From contig JADJPF010000006.1 in NCBI GenBank assembly GCA_016713405.1, positions 238,501 through 302,500 of the forward strand: 64,000 nt of DNA, in the 5' to 3' direction. Below are positions 18,030 through 28,921 of the stretch, piece after piece (position 1 is the stretch's first letter; every line of letters begins with the position of its first letter). The position numbers were made by a program, and so were the translations under genes. This DNA is from Blastocatellia bacterium (GTDB lineage: Bacteria; Acidobacteriota; Blastocatellia; Chloracidobacteriales; JADJPF01). The notes under the pieces are model-generated. The model did no database searches. It was not told the origin of the DNA and worked only from the letters and a program-made list of their open reading frames with translations.

Positions 18030-20462
18030 ATGTACCAAATTATCCAAGATATTCGTTTTGCTATTCGCCGTTTAAGAAAAACTCCTACATTTGCTTTAAT
18101 AGCCATAATTTCTTTAGCTTTGGGTATTGGTGCTAATGCGTCTATTTTTAGTTTGGTTAATACTGCACTACTTCGCCCATTACCAGTTGATAAGCCAGAA
18201 GAGCTAAGAATTATTTATGGAACAATCCAACAAGGCAAAGTGGATACAATTTTTTCTTACTTAAACTATAAAGATATTAGGGATAGAGGAAAACATGCTA
18301 TAGATCTGGCGGCTTATAGATTTGTTCCCTTAAGTATGAATCATCAAGGGCAAAATAAAAGACTTTGGGGTTATTTGGTTTCTGGAAATTATTTTGATGT
18401 TCTAGGAATAAAACCTAGTCAAGGGCGTTGGTTTAGTTCTGAAGAAGATTTAACACCTGGCACATATCCAGTAATTGTAATAAGTTATAGTTGTTGGCAA
18501 ACAAAATTTGGTGCAGATCCACAAATTATTGATAAACAAGTTCTTATTAATGGCAATAAATATACTGTAATTGGTGTTGCTCCAAAAGATTTTGTTGGAA
18601 CAGAAGTTTCTTATAATGCAGAAATTTTTGCTCCTATGATGATGGCTAAACAAATTGAGCCTTTAGGAGATTTGATAGAAAGCCGTACTAATGACAATAT
18701 TTTTGCTATTGGCCGGCTAAAACTTCCCTCCCAACAAGCTGAATCTGTACTTCAATCAATAATGCAAAGTCTAGCAGAAGAATATCCAAACGATAATCAA
18801 GGTCGTGGAATTAAACTAGCAACTCCGGGCCTTTTTATTCCAGAAATTAGAGAGTCTGTTATAGCTTTTTCCTGGATCTTAATGTCTGTTGTGGGAATAG
18901 TTGTTTTAATTGCTTGTGTAAATTTAGCAAACTTGTTGTTAGCACGTGCCACAGAAAGACGTAAAGAAATTGCAGTAAGAATAGCTTTAGGTGCAACTCG
19001 CTTTCAGCTAATCAAGCAAATGCTAACCGAAAGTCTATTGCTTGGAATAGTTGGCGGAAGCTTAGGTCTAATTTTATCTTTTTGGATTAATGATTTTGTA
19101 GCTAAGTTTAAGCTACCTACAGATATTCCTATAGTATTTAATCTAGCAATAGATTGGCGTGTTGTAAGCTTTACTTTTGTTTTATCTATTTTTACAGGTA
19201 TATTTTTTGGGTTACTTCCAGCTTTACAAGCTTCTAAAACAGATTTAATAGCTGCATTAAAGGATGAGATATCTATAGGGAAGTTTAGTCGCTCCTGGCT
19301 ACGTAATTTGCTAGTTATTGCTCAAATTGCGCTATCTCTATTACTTTTAGTAAGTTCTGGGTTAATAATTCATGGCTTAGAGAAAGCTCAAACCCTGCGT
19401 CCAGGCTTTGAGCCAAGCAATGTTGCCTCTATTTCATTTGACCTTACATTACAAGGTTATGACAAGGAAAAAGGAAAGATTTTTTACTCAAAAGCTCTTG
19501 ATATGGCAAAATCTATGCCTGCAATAGAATCTGCTACTCTAGTAAATGTTCTACCATTATCAATAGAATTTAATAACACTTCTATTTATATTGAAGGTCA
19601 AACAATAGCTAAATCTACTGATTTACCCTTAGCAGTTCCTTATAATGTTTACCCAGATTATTTTCAAACTATGGGAATTTCTTTAAGAGGTCGTGATTTT
19701 ACAGAAAACGACAAAAATGAGGATTCCCGCTTAGCAATAGTTAATGAAACTTTTGCACATCGCTTTTTTTATGGTCAAGATGCTATAGGTAAACGCTTTA
19801 ATTTTTCTGGGCCAGAAAATCCTTATTGGACAATAATTGGAGTATGCGCAGATGGAAAATATAATAGTCTTAATGAAGAACAAAAACTGGCTATCTATTT
19901 ACCAATACTAAGAAATTATACTGCACCAGCTACTTTAATTATTAAAACTAAAAGCAACCCTGAAAACGTTTTAGGTTCTCTAAGAGAAAATATTCAAACT
20001 CTAGATCCAACTCTTCCGCTTTATGACGTAAAAACTCTTAAACAACACCTTAATCTTCCTCTATTTCCTGCAAAAATTGCTGCAACTATTCTAGGTAGTT
20101 TTGCAATATTAGCTTTAATTCTTGCAGCAATAGGTATTTATGGAACTATGTCTTATGTTGTTTCACAACGTAGCCGCGAAATGGGCATAAGGATAGCTCT
20201 TGGCGCAAAGACTTCCGACATATTAAAAATGATTGTTGGTCAGGCTATGAAACTAGTAGCTGTAGGGTTAGGGTTAGGACTAATTGCTGCTTATAGCCTT
20301 ACTAAATTTCTTTCTAGCCTGCTTTATGGTGTTAGTGCGACTGACCCACTTACTTTTATTATTGTTTTAGTGTTGCTAACCCTGATTGCTTTAGTTGCTT
20401 GTTTAATTCCAGCAATAAGAGCAGCAAAAACTGACCCTATGATAGTTCTTCGTCAAAGTTAG
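18030..20462 (+). CDS. ADOP-family ABC transporter permease
   Basis: An 810-residue protein with two copies of the MacB_PCD plus FtsX permease unit. The start, IRFAIRRLRKTPTFALIAII followed by SLALGIGANASIFSLVNTALLRPLP, is the hallmark of the 'acidobacterial duplicated orphan permease' family. Membrane segments cluster at about 20-42, 285-310, 340-400 and 425-450, and at about 695-805, with large periplasmic domains between. FtsX-like motifs ATERRKEIAVRIALGATR and SRSREMGIRIALGAKTSDIL occur before the paired helices. As usual for the family, no ATPase gene is adjacent. The role is probably MacB-like export or lipoprotein-linked mechanotransmission. A weak sigma-54-like site lies 36-50 bases upstream. 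Confidence 0.9.
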   Translation: MYQIIQDIRFAIRRLRKTPTFALIAIISLALGIGANASIFSLVNTALLRPLPVDKPEELRIIYGTIQQGKVDTIFSYLNYKDIRDRGKHAIDLAAYRFVPLSMNHQGQNKRLWGYLVSGNYFDVLGIKPSQGRWFSSEEDLTPGTYPVIVISYSCWQTKFGADPQIIDKQVLINGNKYTVIGVAPKDFVGTEVSYNAEIFAPMMMAKQIEPLGDLIESRTNDNIFAIGRLKLPSQQAESVLQSIMQSLAEEYPNDNQGRGIKLATPGLFIPEIRESVIAFSWILMSVVGIVVLIACVNLANLLLARATERRKEIAVRIALGATRFQLIKQMLTESLLLGIVGGSLGLILSFWINDFVAKFKLPTDIPIVFNLAIDWRVVSFTFVLSIFTGIFFGLLPALQASKTDLIAALKDEISIGKFSRSWLRNLLVIAQIALSLLLLVSSGLIIHGLEKAQTLRPGFEPSNVASISFDLTLQGYDKEKGKIFYSKALDMAKSMPAIESATLVNVLPLSIEFNNTSIYIEGQTIAKSTDLPLAVPYNVYPDYFQTMGISLRGRDFTENDKNEDSRLAIVNETFAHRFFYGQDAIGKRFNFSGPENPYWTIIGVCADGKYNSLNEEQKLAIYLPILRNYTAPATLIIKTKSNPENVLGSLRENIQTLDPTLPLYDVKTLKQHLNLPLFPAKIAATILGSFAILALILAAIGIYGTMSYVVSQRSREMGIRIALGAKTSDILKMIVGQAMKLVAVGLGLGLIAAYSLTKFLSSLLYGVSATDPLTFIIVLVLLTLIALVACLIPAIRAAKTDPMIVLRQS

Positions 20463-20554
20463 ATAAAGTTAGAGGAGGTTTTTCTATAAAAATTCCTGTG
20501 CTATGATGCAAAAAGCTAATTTAAGAAGTTTTGTTTCTAGTAATATTACGTTAT

Positions 20555-21449
20555 ATGCTCATTAACTACTTAAAATCACTTGTTTTTCTTTGTTTATGTT
20601 TTTTTGCTCTAACAGCTAGTGTTTTAGCTAATACATCTAGCCAAGTTCAATACAGCAAGTTTTATTCTGCTAGTTTATCAACAGAAGTTGATTTTGCTAT
20701 TTCACTACCTGAGTCATATAGTAAAAATCCTAGCCGACGTTATCCAATAGTTATTTTTTTACATGGCTTATTTAATGATGAAAAAGACTGGGAAGGGCGA
20801 GGAATACAAGCTAAGTTAGATGAACTAAGAAAAGCTAATAAAGTTGGGGAATATATTATTGCTCTACCTTATGGAGCAAATAGTTTTTATCTCAAATGCT
20901 AAAACGGGGCTTCGTTATGAAGATGCAATTGTAAAAGATTTTATTCCTTTTGTAGATAAAACCTACCGTACAATTCCTAAACAAAGAATGATAGCAGGTA
21001 TTTCTATGGGCGGTTATGGAGCATTGTTGATAGCTTTTAAGCATCCAGAACTTTTTATAGGTGTTGCTGCTCATTGTGCAGCACTTTTTGAGGAACTGCC
21101 AAAACCTGCTTCCTCGCCAAAAGACACAAGGGCTAAATATCGTTATGAAATAGCAACTCAGCTTTATGGCAACCCACCAGATAATCAGCATTTCCAACAA
21201 AATAACCCTCTTTATTTAGCAAAAGCTAATGCTGCTAAGTTAAAAAATTTACAGATTTATTTTGACATAGGACAGCAAGATAGATATGGTTTTGAGCGAG
21301 CTAATCAATTATTAGACAGTATTTTAACTGAAGCTAAAATAAAGCATGACTTTCATTTTGTTGTAGGTGAGCATGGATGGTCGTTTTTACTTGCTCGTAG
21401 CGAACCAGCTTTTATTTTTTACTGGCAAGTTTTAGGAAGTAAAAATTAA
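20555..21449 (+). pseudogene. Secreted esterase (S-formylglutathione hydrolase/feruloyl esterase type), frameshifted
   Basis: An exported alpha/beta hydrolase with a signal peptide ending near LTASVLAN. The first part (RYPIVIFLHGLFNDEKDW, then IIALPYGANSFYL) stops at TAA 20900-20902. Homology continues in the next frame: TGLRYEDAIVKDFIPFVDKT, the nucleophile GISMGGYGALL, the acid FDIGQQDRYGF and the His in VVGEHGWSF. Deleting one A from AAA at 20894-20896 restores SFYL-NAKTGLRYED and a protein of about 297 residues with a complete triad. One homopolymer base is the only lesion, so this may be a sequence error rather than a dead gene. ATG 20555 gives the best signal peptide; TTG 20531 is an alternative. 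Confidence 0.75.
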
Positions 21450-21466
21450 TGCTACAAAACTAGTAG

Positions 21467-22341
21467 TTATGAAATAGCATTCATTTGATCATCAGAAGAT
21501 TCTAGAAAATTTTTTGATAAATTATATTTATTCCAATTTATTAAACCTTGGCGTAAATACTCTGCTTTAGCTCGAACTGTAATATCTGTTTGAAATTCAA
21601 GCTCAAAGCGATGGTCATAAACATAAGCCCTAATACGTACCAGAACAAAAGGTTGTGGAGCAAGCTTATCTTGTAACAGTACAACAACAGGTTTAGCTAA
21701 AAGTAGATAAGGAGAGCTATAAGCTGCTTCATAAGCAATTTCTACTGCTTTAACTGGATCTACATCGTGTGGTAAAAATATATCTGTTACTACCTGACAA
21801 TCAGGTACACCAGAATTAGAATTCCAAGCTTGCCCATTTAATATATCTGTATTAGGAATTGTTACTTTTGTATCATATTGGGTAATTAATTTAGTGCTAC
21901 GTAGTCCAATATGAACAACTTCGCCATAAGCATCACCTATTTTAACTAAGTCCCCTAACTGAAAAGGTCTATCAATTAAAATTACTAATCCACCAATAAT
22001 ATTTTTATTAAATCCTGCGCACCTAAACCTAAAGCCAACCCAGCAGAAGCCAACACAGCAAATAAAGTTTGTTGCGAAGGAGCAAAAATAGCCACTATCA
22101 AAGTACCACCAACAAAAAGAACAGAAAACCGCACAATAGTAGCTGCCATCTTAAAGAAAAATCTTGCTCTTGGCGCACGATTACTTAAAACAGAGGCTAA
22201 AGCATCACTAAGCCTAATAATTAGGTAAATTACAGCTATTGTAAGAATTGCATTTAATATAGATATAGGAGATATACTAAATAACATATCCAAAGGGCTT
22301 TGTGTATCTTGTAGAAAAAGGAAAAACTGATTACTAATCAT
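21467..22341 (-). pseudogene. Small mechanosensitive channel (MscS family), frameshifted
   Basis: The N-terminal part starts at 22341 with membrane segments at about residues 28-48 and 66-90. It runs to the pore-lining TM3-like LFAVLASAGLALGLGAQDLI, then hits a stop at 21985. One base is missing from an A5 run (plus-strand T5 at 22002-22006); adding it restores DLIKNIIGGLVILIDRPF and then a normal MscS beta domain (LGDLVKIGDAYGEVVHIGLR, TKVTIPNTDILNG). A C-terminal alpha/beta domain ends in the stop at 21467-21469. The repaired protein has about 291 residues, close to E. coli MscS. It lies 16 bases downstream of the large P-loop NTPase gene on the same strand, so the two are probably one operon. 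Confidence 0.8.
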
Positions 22342-22357
22342 AAATACTCCTATTTCC

Positions 22358-25122
22358 TTAAATTAAATTACGTCGGTAAAGTAATTCTTTAACTACAGGC
22401 ATTGCATCAGCCGAAACTCTATAACCTGCTCGGTTTGGTTCTAGTTCAACAATTTGCCTATCTATCAACGCATGAATTTGTAATTTACTTTTAGCCACAT
22501 TAGATTGAAAAATAATGGAATGTTCTTCATAAGTTAAACTTCCATGTTGAAGTATTGCTACTAACGTAAATAAATTTTCTAAATCAAGATCTTCTATTAA
22601 TGCACTTCTATCAGGTTTGATTATAGCTTTCATTGTTAGTAGTCCTGCTTGTATTGAATCAATATGTCCTAGCCAAATCTTAAATGCTGCACGAAAAATT
22701 CCTCCAGATTCTTCTTCTAAACTATTGAAAAATATAGCTTCTGAATTTTCAGAATTAAGATATTTTCTACTTAATCTTTCTAGGAAATTACCTTGTTTTG
22801 GAGGTTTATTTATTTTTAATCTTAAACCAGATAAATTATGACGTAACATAATTGCACTTTTCATAACTTTTTTACTAGCCACACCCATATTTATTTGATG
22901 TGAAAAGGTTTGTCCTAAATTTATTGTGACATTAAGTAAATCAAACGCAGTTTTATTAATACATAAAATCCATAAAGTAGTTTTAGCTGTTATTGTAATC
23001 AGCCGTTGAAGAGCTTTTAATGCTCCATAATGCCCAACTTGACGTAAAAATAAACGCTCTGTCTCCTCTTAAATAATAATTCGTCTATTTTCTAATAGAC
23101 TTTGCTCTAGTAAGTTAATGTTATTAACTTTAATTAATTGTGATAAAAATAGTTGTAATTCTTCTTCTTTTATAATGCGTCCTTGAAATTCATCTTGAAT
23201 TATTTCTATGTCACCCTTAAATATTTGTTTTACAGCACAATTAATTAAACTAGTTTTACCACTACCTCGTTCTCCAACAATAACTATAGAAACTGCATTA
23301 GCTTTTCCCACATTTTTTTGGCTTCTTCTAAAACACGAATATCTTTTTCTCTACCAACTAAAAACCTAGGATCTTCTACAGCCTCAAAGCGAAAAAGATG
23401 TTTATAAAGTGCTGGTAAAGACAAGTTTTGAGTATCAATAGAAAATTCTTTTGGTAAAAATGCTCTTATTTTTACTGTAGACTCCCCAGTTACAGGCTCC
23501 CTCATCCAACCTATGGAAATCAGCCAATTTTCAAACACATATTTAGTATAAATTTTTAAGCTTTGTATAAATTTTTTACTATTAAGTAAGGCTTTTTCTT
23601 TGACTATAGGTAATAAATGCTTGATATTTTGTTGAGCTAAATAAGTTAATATACCTATTCTATCTTGGCTTAAAAGAATTCTACCTTCTGCATAAAATTC
23701 CACTACAGTTTGCAACATTTCCTTATTAACTTGGCTATACCAATCAGTTGCTTCTTGGCGACAAAACTCTAGCAGAGATAAAGCATTTTGTAAGGCTTCT
23801 TGGATTACTTCAAAAGAATTTTCTATTTGAGCTATCTGTAAATTAAATGATACAACCTCTCTAGCTTGTTCAACATATTGGGTGATTTTACGATGTTGAC
23901 TTTCAATATTTGTCAATATAGCAAAAAGCTTTTCTTTTCCTCTGCGCAAAAATGAGTCATGAAATTTATTTTGTGGATAAAGTTGGTTTAATTTTAATTT
24001 GCGTGGGGGAAGACTAGAAAACTTCGTTATCACTTCACAAGTAACAGGAAGTATTTGCAAATGGTTTTGTAAAGTAGTCTCAAATTCTTGTAATCGGCTA
24101 GCTGTTGGTATTATGTTTGCTGAAGGCAAAGGAAATTTATTATTAAATTCTTTCTGTTCTTTTAACCAATGAATTGCTTGGTCTAGCTCATTTAAGACGC
24201 TTGTTCGCTCTTGAAGTGTATTATTTAAAATAGCTTGCAGATAATAAAAAGTTTTTAGCTCGCTACTTTGTATTTTCTGTTCAAGCCTTAAATCTGTTTC
24301 TACAGACTCTATCAACTTTGACCAGTAAAATAAATTAGCACTACATTGTTCTTTATACTTAGAATTATTAGATTTATATTTTTTACTTCCAAAAATTAAA
24401 CTAGTTAAAATATTATCAGTAATTTGCTTAGTTAAATTTTCATAAAGTTTATTAAATTTACTAATAGCTTGCTGACATTCTCTTACTAATTTTGCTGTAA
24501 TGAATTTTATATCAGTTAGATTCTTAGTAAATACCGTTTTTTGTAAAATAGTATTTGATAATGTGTGATAAGTATTGTCCCAACAGTCTTTTAGCTTTTC
24601 TATAAGTTTTGCTAGTGCTTGAAAATAGCGACCTAACAAACTTGCTTGAGCAGGATAAATTCCCTCTAACTTTTCAGCCACACAGCCCTTAAAAGCAAGT
24701 GTTTTTTCTTTTTTACTTAATGTTGCTATTTTATGTTTCCAAGTTTTTGTAGAAACTATGCTAATTACTAGCAAAACTTCGTTATTAGTTGTAGTTAAGC
24801 TATTAGGTAAGCTATTAATTAGTTCTTGGATTTTTTTCTCATAACTTTCTACCGCAATCAAAGCACGTTTATAAGGACGTTTTTTTTCCCATTCAGCAAT
24901 AATATTAATAAAAAAATTTTGTTTTGTTTCTTGATAGATATCTAAAAACTGTTCTAAACTAGGCGTTTCTTGGCTTAAATTTGGTAGTTCTTGACTGATT
25001 TGTAGCTTTATAATTTTTTCAATATCTCTATAACAATACTCTAGTTCAATTACTAAATCTTTATTAAATTTTTGCAAAAGATCTGTAAATCTATTCCAAG
25101 ATTCAGCAAAGGAACTTGACAT
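22358..25122 (-). pseudogene. Large P-loop NTPase with long helical N-terminal region, broken in two places
   Basis: A protein of about 920 residues when the lesions are read through. Residues 1-590 are helical, with repeated coiled-coil-like segments and no family I recognise. The NTPase starts with DPRFLVGREKDIRVLEEAKK, followed by Walker A VGERGSGKTSLIN and a Walker B-like RRIII-(stop)-EETERLF, where the conserved pattern leads directly into the stop. The C-terminus resembles a winged-helix end (LQHGSLTYEEHSII...YRVSADA). Lesions: one base lost in an A4 run (plus-strand T4 at 23303-23306), and an in-frame TAA at 23069-23071, probably from TTA (Leu). It is followed 16 bases later by the MscS gene. 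The role is unknown; regulation of the adjacent channel is a reasonable guess. Confidence 0.65.
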
Positions 25123-25199
25123 AATCTTAACCTTCTAAAAAATGATTTATAGTTTACTAGCTAATAAGATAAATCAAGATAAACATTCTAATAAAAACT

Positions 25200-25235
25200 A
25201 AGGCTTAATGGCTATATAACTAACCATTAAGCCTT
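25200..25235 (-). terminator. Strong terminator of the radical SAM gene
   Basis: AAGGCTTAATGG (25200-25211) pairs perfectly with CCATTAAGCCTT (25224-25235), a 12-bp stem with a 12-base loop. On the minus strand it is followed by AGTTTTTATT, a good U tract; the plus strand also has AATTTTT. It separates the radical SAM gene from the P-loop NTPase gene. Confidence 0.8.
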
Positions 25236-25262
25236 AATTTTTAGAAAATAAATAGCTTAAAT

Positions 25263-26402
25263 TTAAGCTAATTGTGGTTTAAGATTTATCTCTCTTTGGG
25301 AATTACGCATTTGTTTTTCTAGCTTTTTAATTTGAATTAAATGGCTAGCATTAAATGGTAGAGAAGGATAATAACAATTGCTTTCATGTGTGCAATAGCA
25401 GCCGTCTTTTACTTTTTTACGACGTTCTGCCATAGCTGCTGTATTCCAAAAAGCTTGGAAGTCCCAATTATAATCTCTAAGGTTTCCTACAGAATCTAAA
25501 TTTTCACAGCTAGAAATTGTACCTTCATCATAAATAACTGCTCCAGCAGTACCGGCCCAGCATCGTAGTTGAGCTTTCTTTTCTACTTCTGTGCGAGCAA
25601 TTAATTCATGCATATAAATATCAATAGCAGCCTTAAAAATCCCTGCTGACCCTGAATAACTATTTTTTATTGCAGCCGTTCGAGAATCATCATCAATCAT
25701 ATGTGCAAGCTTACGATAGCGATCTAGGTCTATTTCTAGTTCTTTTGGTTTTGCCGAAGGTGGTCGGATATAGTTAACATTGATTTTATCTGGTTTTAGG
25801 TCGTGTTTTAAGAAATCATACCATTCAAAAATTCTGTCTTGGTTGCTATTCATAAAGCAGGTACAGGTTTGAATATCCAGATTTGGGAAAGATTGCTTTA
25901 ATTTTTGTAATTGGCGGGCTGTATCAGTAGCAATTTTCCAGCTACCTGGCTTTTGACGAATTTTGTCATGGTCTTCTTCTACGCCATCAATACCAAGTGC
26001 AACAGTGACATTAAGTTTTGGGCATTCGCGCAAAATGCGTTCTACGTCTGGTAAGATACGTTTTTGGATTTGTCCATTGCTCATTAAATAAATTGATTCT
26101 AGCTCATTATTTTTATAAAAAGCTTTTGCAACATCTGGTAAGTCTTTACGGGTAAAAGGCTCACCACCTGCAACAACTAATACTGGTAGATTTCCGCCTA
26201 AAGTTTCGCTAATTCGCTCAAGTTCATGGGTTTTCATTTGTAGCATTTTTTCTAGGTTTATCATCTAGTTCATCAGTGAAAAACAATGGACACATCGCAT
26301 ATCACAAACGGAAGTAATTAAAACATTTAGCACTACGGGGGCAAAAGGGCGACCTAAAAAAGCCTTTCCATAACGCTTAAGCAATCCTGTAGGGTAGTTC
26401 AT
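25263..26402 (-). CDS. Radical SAM/SPASM-like protein (frameshifted near the N-terminus)
   Basis: Translation from ATG 26402 gives a hydrophobic start and the 4Fe-4S motif SVCDMRCVHCFFTDEL (C-x3-C-x2-C), then the frame is lost. One extra A in an A6 run (plus-strand T6 at 26246-26251) explains the break; removing it joins to KMLQMKTHELERISETLGGN, then the SAM-binding VVAGGEPFTRKDL. The rest fits the radical SAM barrel (YLMSNGQ, VALGIDGVEEDHDKIR). The C-terminus has a Cys cluster (RCWAG, SSCENL, GCYCTHESNCYYPS) like a SPASM/twitch domain holding an extra cluster. The repaired protein has about 379 residues. AAGGA lies 10 bases before the ATG. The substrate is unknown; no precursor peptide or maturation partner is seen nearby. 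Confidence 0.78.
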
Positions 26403-26421
26403 AAAAATTTAGTCCTTAAAA

Positions 26422-27591
26422 TTACCGATCACCAAGAATAATTTTAGCAATCGTTTGAAGTTGCATATTAGAAGTGCCTTCATAGATTTTACCTATTTTA
26501 GCATCTCGAAAATACTTTTCTGCTGGATAGTCTTTAGTATAGCCATATCCACCATAAATCTCTACTGCCATAGAAGTAACACGTTCTGCAACAACAGATG
26601 AGTAATATTTAGCCATAGCAGCTTCTTTAATAAATCCAAGCCCAGCGTCTTTTAAGCGTGCAGCGTTATAAACCATAAGTTTAGCTGCTTCTAGTTCTGT
26701 AGCCATTTCAGCTAATTGAAATTGAATAGCTTGAAAATCAGCAATAGGTTTACCAAATTGGACTCTTTCCTTAGCATAAGAGGTTGCATATTCTAAAGCT
26801 CCTCGTGCCAGCCCGATCATTTGCGCACCAATACCAATTCGACCTTCATTTAATGTTTCAATTGAAACTTTATAACCTTTTCCTACTTCACCTAAAACAT
26901 TTTCTTTTGGTACTTCACAATCTTCTAAAAGTAACTCACAGGTAGATGAAGCACGAATACCTAATTTATCTTCTTTTTTACCTACAGTAAAACCCTTAAA
27001 GCCTCGCTCTACAACAAAGGCTGTAATTCCACGATAGCCCGCAGATGGGTTAGCATTAGCAAAAACAATAAAAATATCTGCTTCATTAGCATTAGTAATC
27101 CAAAGTTTACGACCATTTAGAATAAAATGATCTCCCTTATCTTCGGCTCGTGTTCCCATAGCAAAAGCATCTGAGCCAGATCCAGCTTCAGAAAGTGCAT
27201 AAGCTCCAACAGATTTAGTAGCTAGTTGAGGTAAGTATTTTTCTTTAATTTTATCGCTACCCCAACGTAAAAAGGCATTATTAACTAGGGTATTTTGGAC
27301 ATCAACACAAACACCTAAAGAAGCATCTACACGAGAAAGCTCTTCAACAGCAATAATGGACATAAAAAAAGATCCACTAGCTCCACCATAGTTTTCTGGA
27401 ATATGGATTCCCATTAAATTAAGATCAAAACATTGCTGAATAATACTTTTATCTAAATGTGCTTCTTCATCCATTTGGCGCACAAGTGGACGTACTTTAT
27501 TAACAGCAAAGTCTGAAATAGTATCTCTAAGAAGTTGTTCATCTTCGCTAAAAACTGTTAGTGCTGCACCTAAATTTGTTTGTTCAGTCAT
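26422..27591 (-). CDS. Acyl-CoA dehydrogenase
   Basis: A 389-residue flavoenzyme oxidising acyl-CoA to trans-2-enoyl-CoA in fatty acid breakdown. All three domains are seen: the N-terminal helical part (EDEQLLRDTISDFAVNKVRP), the FAD-binding YALSEAGSGSDAFAMGT with KLWITNANEADIF, and the C-terminal GYGYTKDYPAEKYFRDAKIG. IYEGTSNMQLQTIAK, near residue 370, contains the Glu that acts as catalytic base in short/medium-chain enzymes. ATG 27591 is chosen because AAGGG lies 8 bases upstream; the longer reading from 27648 adds 19 residues foreign to the family. Butyryl-CoA-type specificity is likely but not certain. It follows a divergent gene with a shared 240-base promoter region. Confidence 0.9.
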   Translation of the reverse strand: MTEQTNLGAALTVFSEDEQLLRDTISDFAVNKVRPLVRQMDEEAHLDKSIIQQCFDLNLMGIHIPENYGGASGSFFMSIIAVEELSRVDASLGVCVDVQNTLVNNAFLRWGSDKIKEKYLPQLATKSVGAYALSEAGSGSDAFAMGTRAEDKGDHFILNGRKLWITNANEADIFIVFANANPSAGYRGITAFVVERGFKGFTVGKKEDKLGIRASSTCELLLEDCEVPKENVLGEVGKGYKVSIETLNEGRIGIGAQMIGLARGALEYATSYAKERVQFGKPIADFQAIQFQLAEMATELEAAKLMVYNAARLKDAGLGFIKEAAMAKYYSSVVAERVTSMAVEIYGGYGYTKDYPAEKYFRDAKIGKIYEGTSNMQLQTIAKIILGDR

Positions 27592-27829
27592 AAAAATCCC
27601 TTCTGAAAGACTTTTTATACTAATATAAGTAAAGATTATAATTTGCAAGAGTCTAGCATAAAGCTACTGTAAGAAAAAACTGAACCAGCGCAACGCTAAG
27701 CTTAAGAATCTTCTCTTGCAATCGTTTAATAACAGGTTTATGCTGGACATCTATTCATAGTTTTTAGCTTAAAATTTGCACTCTACCTTAAACTTAAATT
27801 TGGATAAGTTTGTTTTTTATGGTGGGTTG

Positions 27830-28920
27830 ATGAGTAGTACAAGGGAAAAAACAGTAGTCGAAGAAGCACTATTGGAAGTAGAGTTGGCTATGAGATACAA
27901 CTCTCATCAACGTGCTGTTACTGTACTGGAAAATGTACTAAAACAATTCCCTAGTAATACTGATGTACGTTGGAAATTAGCAGAAATCTATTATCAACAA
28001 GGCTCACCTCATACTTCTGCTGAACAACTATTTATTATTGCAGATATTTATATTGCAGCTAACCAACTAGACTTTGCCGAATCAACACTTCTAAAAGTTA
28101 AACAAGTTTACCCAGCAGCAGAATTTCATACAGATACTAAGCTTGCAACCTTAAGCCAGTACCAAAGCTTAAGTCAAAAACAAAATCAACCTAATCAATC
28201 TACTACAGTACAAAACCAGTCAGCTAACTATAATCAACCTTACATAGATCCTTATATGGATCCTTACCAAAATCAAAACCCATATCAAAATGATTATCAA
28301 TACTCCTACCTAGATCCTTATCCAGGCCAACCTCAGCAATATCAAGTTCCTCCGCCAAATCAGCAATATCAAGCTCCCCAGCCAAATCAACAATATAATT
28401 TGTATTATCAAGAAACTCCTTATTCAGAAACTTATCAAGCTACATATCCTGAACCAGCTTATGTTTATGGAACAGAAGAATTAGAACATATAGATACACT
28501 TGACCCAATAGAATTAGAGCCTGTTGGGATGTCTCAAACTGTAAATAATGCTTTGCCCTATTTAGCAGGAGATTTGCACTATATTAATTTGTTTGATGTT
28601 ATACAAACCTTAGAAAAGAATGAAATTACAGGTATTATCCACATTCAAAGCACACAAATTTCAGGAAACCTTTATCTAAATCGAGGTTTACTAGCTGATG
28701 TAATTTGTGGTGAACTCAGAGGAAAAGCGGCTTTAAGTGTTTTGCAGAAATAACAGAAGGACAATTTGAGCTAGAAAAATCCCCTGTAGAGTTTCATCAA
28801 GCAATTCAAATAGAATCTAATGCTAAATTAATTCTGGAAATCTTCTCTGATGAAGGAGATCAACCCTTAGAAGATGATGAACCCTTAGAAAATAGTGCTG
28901 AACAAGGTCTTAACTGGTAG
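27830..28920 (+). CDS. TPR - Gln/Pro/Tyr-rich linker - DUF4388 protein (frameshifted near the end)
   Basis: Residues 1-105 form tetratricopeptide-like helices (SHQRAVTVLENVLKQFPSNT, then VRWKLAEIYYQQG). Residues about 120-215 are low-complexity N/Q/P/Y, with two 24-base DNA repeats encoding NQQYQVPPP/NQQYQAPQP near 28341-28388. The C-terminus is a DUF4388 (PATAN-like) domain: LAGDLHYINLFDVIQTLEKN, then ITGIIHI and GKAALSV. The frame ends early at 28751-28753; adding one T to the T4 run at 28740-28743 restores AEITEGQFELEKSPVEFHQA and a stop at 28918-28920, about 363 residues in all. DUF4388 proteins are linked to two-component and gliding signalling. GGTGG at 27821-27825 is the likely ribosome site. 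Confidence 0.75.
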
Positions 28921-28921
28921 A

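Noticed and set aside
28341..28388. Tandem 24-base repeat as a mobile or regulatory repeat
   Set aside because: It is inside a gene and encodes two copies of a low-complexity NQQYQ-type linker.
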